DNA from: Brevundimonas sp. 357 | GTDB taxonomy: Bacteria; Pseudomonadota; Alphaproteobacteria; Caulobacterales; Caulobacteraceae | Direction of reading: 5' to 3' | Length of the DNA stretch: 64,000 bases | Assembly: GCF_003938605.1 (NCBI RefSeq) | Contig: NZ_RHWX01000003.1 | Span: 1-64,000 of the forward strand | Shown here: positions 59,787 through 64,000 of the stretch, in pieces | Layout: every line of letters starts with the position of its first letter | How positions within the stretch are numbered: the first letter of the stretch is position 1 | The notes under the pieces: generated by a model | Databases searched by the model: none | What the model was told of the DNA's origin: nothing | The model's input: only the letters and a program-made list of their open reading frames with translations | Translations under genes and position numbers: made by a program

Positions 59787-60281
59787 ATGCAGAGTGATAA
59801 CCCAATGGCCTGGCGAGCGATCGCGGGCGTCTGCGCCCTGTGGGCCGTCGCGTCGGCGTTCAGCGGGGCGGGCGTGTCGGCGCCGCTGCTGATCGGAGCC
59901 TTGGCGCTGATTTGCGGCGTCAACGCCGACGCCCGGCGCTGGACGACAGGCAAGCTGTCGTGGGCCTTGTCCGGCTCGGCGTTGCGGCTCGTTCTGGTGA
60001 TGATCGGCGTGATGATGCTGTGGCAGACCGTCGGCCTGGAACTGGCTCTGTTCGCCGCCGGTGACGTGCTGGCCTATCTCGAAGTCCTGACGGCGGTCAG
60101 CCTGATGACCGCACAGGCGCGGTTGGCGCCGGTCAGGGCGGCGATGACGCGGCGCGTGACGGCGCTCATGCAGCCGCTGCGCCGCTTGAAACTCAGAAGT
60201 CGGGCGCGCCGTATCCGGCCGAAGACGCCGCCGTCTTCCAGCGACGCCGACGGAACGGAGGGCGTCTGGGCCTTCGCTTGA
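59787..60281 (+). CDS. Hypothetical membrane protein
   Basis: This 164-residue protein has about three to four hydrophobic helices in the first 110 residues, then a very basic tail (R-R-L-K-L-R-S-R-A-R-R-I-R). No family recognised. A similar layout (membrane part plus Arg-rich tail) is seen in the small protein at 41640. It converges with the DUF3828 lipoprotein gene, with 4 bp between stops. Confidence 0.6.
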   Translation: MQSDNPMAWRAIAGVCALWAVASAFSGAGVSAPLLIGALALICGVNADARRWTTGKLSWALSGSALRLVLVMIGVMMLWQTVGLELALFAAGDVLAYLEVLTAVSLMTAQARLAPVRAAMTRRVTALMQPLRRLKLRSRARRIRPKTPPSSSDADGTEGVWAFA

Positions 60282-60285
60282 GGCT

Positions 60286-60852
60286 TTAGCTCTCCGCCTT
60301 CTCGGCGATGGCCATCAGGTCGTCGTGCAGCGACTTGCCCTTGTCGTCGATGATGTCGGCGATGCGCCACATCGGGCCTTCCTTCACCAGCTTCAGCGTC
60401 TGGCGACGCTCGCGGCCGTGGTTGGTGAAGACGACCTCGGCGGTCGCGGCTTGGGGGCCGTCGGGCGTCATCGTCACCGCCTTCAGGGCGAAGCCGTCGA
60501 TGTCCTGGCAGGCGCAGATGGGGTCGTAGTTCAGATAGGGGACTTCGTCGCGGGACTGAGCCTCGCGGAAGTCGACGCCGATCAGGGCGTTCAGGGTGCG
60601 TGAATAGAGGGGGTCGCGGCCGGGGGTGATCGCCGCCTCGGCCGGGTCGGGCGCATCACGAGGCTCCGCCGCGCGGGCGTAGAGGGCGCGCACGAAGGCT
60701 TCGGCGTCTTTTTCGCCTGCCGCATAGACGGCGGCGCGGCCGGTCAGGGCCGACGCGGCGGCCTCAGCCGGAGCGGGCGCCTCCTTTTCCGCCGAGCAGG
60801 CGGCCGCCGTCAGGGCCAGCACCGCCGCCGTCGCCAAGGCCTGAATACGCAT
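60286..60852 (-). CDS. DUF3828-like lipoprotein
   Basis: This 188-residue lipoprotein has a lipobox ending A-A-C at residue 19, followed by Ser. The domain has paired I-C-A-C-Q-D near residue 113 and the closing W-R-I-A-D-I-I-D, as in DUF3828 proteins. The function is unknown. The 285 bp upstream, shared with ileS, hold no gene that I can support. Confidence 0.75.
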   Translation of the reverse strand: MRIQALATAAVLALTAAACSAEKEAPAPAEAAASALTGRAAVYAAGEKDAEAFVRALYARAAEPRDAPDPAEAAITPGRDPLYSRTLNALIGVDFREAQSRDEVPYLNYDPICACQDIDGFALKAVTMTPDGPQAATAEVVFTNHGRERRQTLKLVKEGPMWRIADIIDDKGKSLHDDLMAIAEKAES

Positions 60853-61137
60853 CCGATCCGTCTCCCGTCTGTTCGCCTGGACTATGGCGCAGGGGGCGTG
60901 CGGTCTGCTAGAGCTTTCCCATCATGACCGTTCGCGTGATCCGTCCGATTTCGATTAGCCGCCCGGCGTAGCGCCGCAGGGCTGACAGCCCCGCGCACGT
61001 CGGGATTTCTCGAAACATTCCGCCGAGACGACGCCGCCTTGAGCCATCAGGGCATGGGCCGTCCGGCGCCTTCACGCTAGACTGACGCCCGACGCCGTTT
61101 CCAAACGGCCGCGCGCGCAAAGACGAAAAGACATTCC

Positions 61138-64000
61138 ATGGCCGACGCCGACACCCAGACCCCTTCCGGCCGCGACTATCGCGACACCGTCTTCCTGCCC
61201 GAGACGCCGTTCCCGATGCGCGGCGGCCTGCCCAAGAAGGAGCCGGAAATCCTGGCCCAGTGGGGCGACCTGTACGGAACCTTGCGCGCCCTGCGTCAGT
61301 CGCAGAAGGCGCCGCTGTATGTGCTGCACGACGGCCCGCCCTACGCCAACGGCGACATCCACATCGGCCATGCCCTGAACAAGACGCTGAAGGACTTCGT
61401 GGTCCGCTCGCGCTTCCTGCTGGGCTATGACGTCGACTACGTTCCCGGCTGGGACTGCCACGGCCTGCCGATCGAGTGGAAGATCGAGGAGCAGTTCCGC
61501 GCCAAGGGCCGCCGCAAGGACGAGGTGTCGAAGGAAGAGTTCCGCACCGCCTGTCGCGAATACGCCGGCAAATACATCGACCTGCAGCGCGACCAGTTCC
61601 TGCGTCTGGGCATCACCGGCGACTTCGCCAACCGCTACGCCACCATGGACTTCACGTCCGAAGCGGCCATCGTCGCGGAGTTCCACAAGTTCAAGAACTC
61701 GGGCCAGCTGTATCGCGGCTCCAAGCCGGTGATGTGGTCGCCGGTCGAGCGCACGGCCCTGGCCGACGCCGAGGTCGAGTATCACGACCACGTCTCGCCC
61801 ACGATCTGGGTCAAGTTCCCGGTGGTCGGCGCGACCGACAGCCACCCGGACGACCTGCTGACCTTCCGCGCGGCGACGCCCTCGATCGTGATCTGGACGA
61901 CCACGCCGTGGACCATCCCGGCCAACCGCGCCATCAGCTACGGCCCCGAGATCAACTACGGCCTGTATGAGGTCACGGCCCTTGAGGAAGGGCTGGACTA
62001 TGAGCCCTGGGCCAAGCCGGGCGACCGCTTCATCCTCGCCGACAAGCTGGCCGAAGAGGTGTTCAAGGCCGCCAAGATCGCCGCCTGGACGCGCGTCTAC
62101 GACATCGACCCGTCGGGCCTGGAGTGCGCCCACCCGCTGGCCGCCCTGGACAGCGGCTATGGCTTCTCCGTGCCGCTGCTGGCGGGCGATCACGTCACCG
62201 ACGACGCTGGCACCGGCTTCGTCCACACGGCGCCGGGCCACGGCGCGGACGACTACAATGTCTGGCTGGCCCACGGCCATCGCGAGGTGCCGGACACGGT
62301 CGATCCCGACGGCGCCTACTACGACCACGTGCCCCTGTTCGCGGGCCTCAAGGTGCTGGAGACCGAGGGCAAGAAGACCGGCAAGTTCGGCCCCGCCAAC
62401 GGCGCGGTGATGGAAAAGCTGATCGAGGCGGGCAACCTGCTGGCGCGCGGCCGGATGGAGCACTCCTATCCGCACAGCTGGCGCTCCAAGGCGCCGATCA
62501 TCTTCCGCAACACGCCCCAGTGGTTCATCCGCATGGATGAGGAACTGGAAGACGGCGCGACCCTGCGCGACAGCGCTCTGAACGCCATCGACGCCACCGC
62601 CTTCCACCCGGCGGCGGGCAAGAACCGCATCCGTTCGATGGTCGAGGGCCGCCCCGACTGGCTGATCAGCCGTCAGCGCGCCTGGGGCACGCCCCTGGCC
62701 ATGTTTGTGGACAAGCAGACGGGCCAGCCCCTGCACGACCCCGAGGTCGACGCCCGCATCGTCAAGGCCGTGGCCGAGGGCGGCGCCGATGTCTGGTTCT
62801 CGGCGCCCGACGCCGACTTCCTGGGCGCGCACGACCCGGAGCGGTTCGAGAAGGTCACCGACATCCTCGACGTCTGGTTCGACTCCGGCTCGACCCACGC
62901 CTTTACGCTGGACCCGCGCACGGCCGAGAGCGGCTATACGGGCGACCGCCCGTCGCACTGGCCCGCCGATCTCTACCTGGAAGGCTCGGACCAGCATCGC
63001 GGCTGGTTCCAGTCGTCGCTGCTGGAGGGCTGCGGCACACGCGGCCGGGCGCCGTTCAACGCCGTCCTGACCCACGGCTTCACCCTGGACGAGAACGGGG
63101 AGAAGATGTCGAAGTCGCGGGGCAACACCACCGACCCCCTGACCATCATCAAGGAGTCGGGCGCCGACATCCTGCGTCTGTGGGTGGCCCTGGTCGACTA
63201 TTCGGACGACCAGCGCATCGGCAAGCAGATCCTGCAAACCACGGTCGACGCCTATCGCAAGCTGAGGAACACCGTCCGCTATCTGCTGGGCGCGCTGAAC
63301 GGCTTCGACGAGGTCGAGCGCCTGACGGACTATGATCAGTTCCCGCCGCTGGAGAAGTTCATCCTGCACCGCCTGTGGGAGCTGGATGGCCAGGTGCGTC
63401 AGGCCTACGAGGAATACCGCTTCCAGGACGTGGTGCGGCCGGTGCTGGAGTTCTGCTCGGGCGACCTGTCGGCGCTGTATTTCGACGTGCGCAAGGACAG
63501 CCTCTATTGCGACCGTCCCGACAGCATCAAGCGCCGCGCCGTCCGCACGGTGATGGACGAGGTGTTCAGCCGCCTGACCGCCTGGCTGGCCCCGCTGACG
63601 CCCTTCACGATGGATGAGGCGTGGACGACGCGCTTCCCCGAAGCCGGCACCAACTGCGCGCGGGTGATCCCGGAGACGCCGGGCCAGTGGCGCAACACGG
63701 CCGAGGCCCAGCGCTGGACCAATGTCGAGACGGTGCTGGAAGTGGTCAACGAGGCGCTGGAAGCCGCGCGTCGCGACAAGGTCATCGGCGGGGCGCTGGA
63801 CGCCTGGCCGGTAGTGACGGCCCCGGCTGAACTGCTGGCCCCGTTCGAGGGACTGGACGCCGCCGAGGTGTTCCGCACCTCGGGGGCTGAACTGATTGCG
63901 GGCGGCGAGGCCGTGACTGTCGAAGTGAACACGGCGGACTATCCCAAATGCGCCCGCTCCTGGCGCCGTGTGCCGGACGTCGGCTCCGACGCCGACTATC
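61138..64000 (+). CDS. ileS: Isoleucyl-tRNA synthetase, 5' part
   Basis: This class I synthetase starts at ATG 61138 and runs off the window after 954 codons without a stop. The HIGH motif is in P-Y-A-N-G-D-I-H-I-G-H-A-L-N, the editing-domain region I-W-T-T-T-P-W-T-I-P-A-N follows near 255, and the K-M-S-K-S motif is in G-E-K-M-S-K-S-R-G-N near 660. Family length is about 930-980, so only the last residues are missing. No T-box is seen in the leader, as expected outside Gram-positives. Confidence 0.97.
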   Translation, partial: MADADTQTPSGRDYRDTVFLPETPFPMRGGLPKKEPEILAQWGDLYGTLRALRQSQKAPLYVLHDGPPYANGDIHIGHALNKTLKDFVVRSRFLLGYDVDYVPGWDCHGLPIEWKIEEQFRAKGRRKDEVSKEEFRTACREYAGKYIDLQRDQFLRLGITGDFANRYATMDFTSEAAIVAEFHKFKNSGQLYRGSKPVMWSPVERTALADAEVEYHDHVSPTIWVKFPVVGATDSHPDDLLTFRAATPSIVIWTTTPWTIPANRAISYGPEINYGLYEVTALEEGLDYEPWAKPGDRFILADKLAEEVFKAAKIAAWTRVYDIDPSGLECAHPLAALDSGYGFSVPLLAGDHVTDDAGTGFVHTAPGHGADDYNVWLAHGHREVPDTVDPDGAYYDHVPLFAGLKVLETEGKKTGKFGPANGAVMEKLIEAGNLLARGRMEHSYPHSWRSKAPIIFRNTPQWFIRMDEELEDGATLRDSALNAIDATAFHPAAGKNRIRSMVEGRPDWLISRQRAWGTPLAMFVDKQTGQPLHDPEVDARIVKAVAEGGADVWFSAPDADFLGAHDPERFEKVTDILDVWFDSGSTHAFTLDPRTAESGYTGDRPSHWPADLYLEGSDQHRGWFQSSLLEGCGTRGRAPFNAVLTHGFTLDENGEKMSKSRGNTTDPLTIIKESGADILRLWVALVDYSDDQRIGKQILQTTVDAYRKLRNTVRYLLGALNGFDEVERLTDYDQFPPLEKFILHRLWELDGQVRQAYEEYRFQDVVRPVLEFCSGDLSALYFDVRKDSLYCDRPDSIKRRAVRTVMDEVFSRLTAWLAPLTPFTMDEAWTTRFPEAGTNCARVIPETPGQWRNTAEAQRWTNVETVLEVVNEALEAARRDKVIGGALDAWPVVTAPAELLAPFEGLDAAEVFRTSGAELIAGGEAVTVEVNTADYPKCARSWRRVPDVGSDADY

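Noticed and set aside
61072-63369. A 765-codon open frame on the minus strand
   Set aside because: It is antisense to ileS, has no family features, and is explained by GC-rich third codon positions that suppress stops.
1-64000. tRNA genes, rRNA, CRISPR arrays, prophage or restriction systems
   Set aside because: I looked for TTCGA-type T-arms with matching acceptor stems, regularly spaced repeats and relevant protein families, and found none. A tRNAscan or CRISPR finder run would settle this.

Overview
The window reads as chromosome of a high-GC alphaproteobacterium of the order Caulobacterales, most likely Brevundimonas or a close relative (inference). The grounds are a full-length CtrA ortholog with Asp51 and a C-terminal Ala-Ala, GANTC (CcrM) sites and TTAA-type CtrA boxes in its promoter, a GTTC-N7-GTTC SOS box, flagellar fliI/fliJ, and many families typical of the group (DUF6456, DUF3035, retropepsin-like proteases, split gcvPA/gcvPB). 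Coding density is high. I found no tRNA, rRNA, CRISPR array or intact mobile element. The left edge carries a truncated gene that may abut an IS21-like end.

Layout. 1-2370: truncated Ntn-hydrolase gene, outer-membrane barrel protein, and a DUF6456 plus DnaA-domain-IV-like pair divergent from ctrA. 2371-3518: cell-cycle-regulated ctrA promoter, ctrA and its terminator. 3548-6456: fliI-fliJ-GH10 xylanase operon with a CtrA-type box. 6586-9683: soluble PAS chemoreceptor, a 37-residue membrane peptide, RhtA-like exporter, Lrp-type regulator. 9752-20442: glycosyltransferase, dihydroorotase, TyrA, hydrolase, SdpR/SdpI pair with a palindromic operator, two SDRs, DusA, TSUP permease, membrane chemoreceptor. 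20496-29159: a methionine and threonine block. metX-metB lies under a SAM-I type riboswitch. A threonine attenuator (leader peptide plus terminator) precedes a fused kinase/homoserine dehydrogenase, followed by thrB, a LysE exporter with LysR regulator, and thrC. 29335-38146: proteases, DUF418 protein, ErpA, dGTPase, then SPOR-nagZ-scpA-scpB. 38301-40948: the F0 operon atpI-B-E-F'-F. 41051-47036: two small membrane proteins, then the glycine-cleavage operon gcvT-H-PA-PB under a tandem glycine riboswitch. 47149-64000: fbp, pncA, SOS-regulated dinB, adenine deaminase, argS, ispH, DUF3035 lipoprotein, lspA, HAD phosphatase, MaoC, ribF, esterase, small proteins and the 5' part of ileS.

The most interesting content is regulatory. 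There are two metabolite riboswitches and one amino-acid attenuator, a dense methylation/CtrA control region at ctrA, a nested palindromic operator at sdpRI, and an SOS box almost touching the dinB start codon. Three paired REP-like palindromes are dispersed, one of which supplies the apparent start codon of tyrA. I saw no clearly new multi-gene defence or biosynthetic system. The best candidates for undescribed biology are the ACT-less fused aspartokinase-like/homoserine dehydrogenase with its attenuator, the DnaA-IV-like/DUF6456 pair facing ctrA, and the small membrane ORF at 8074-8187.
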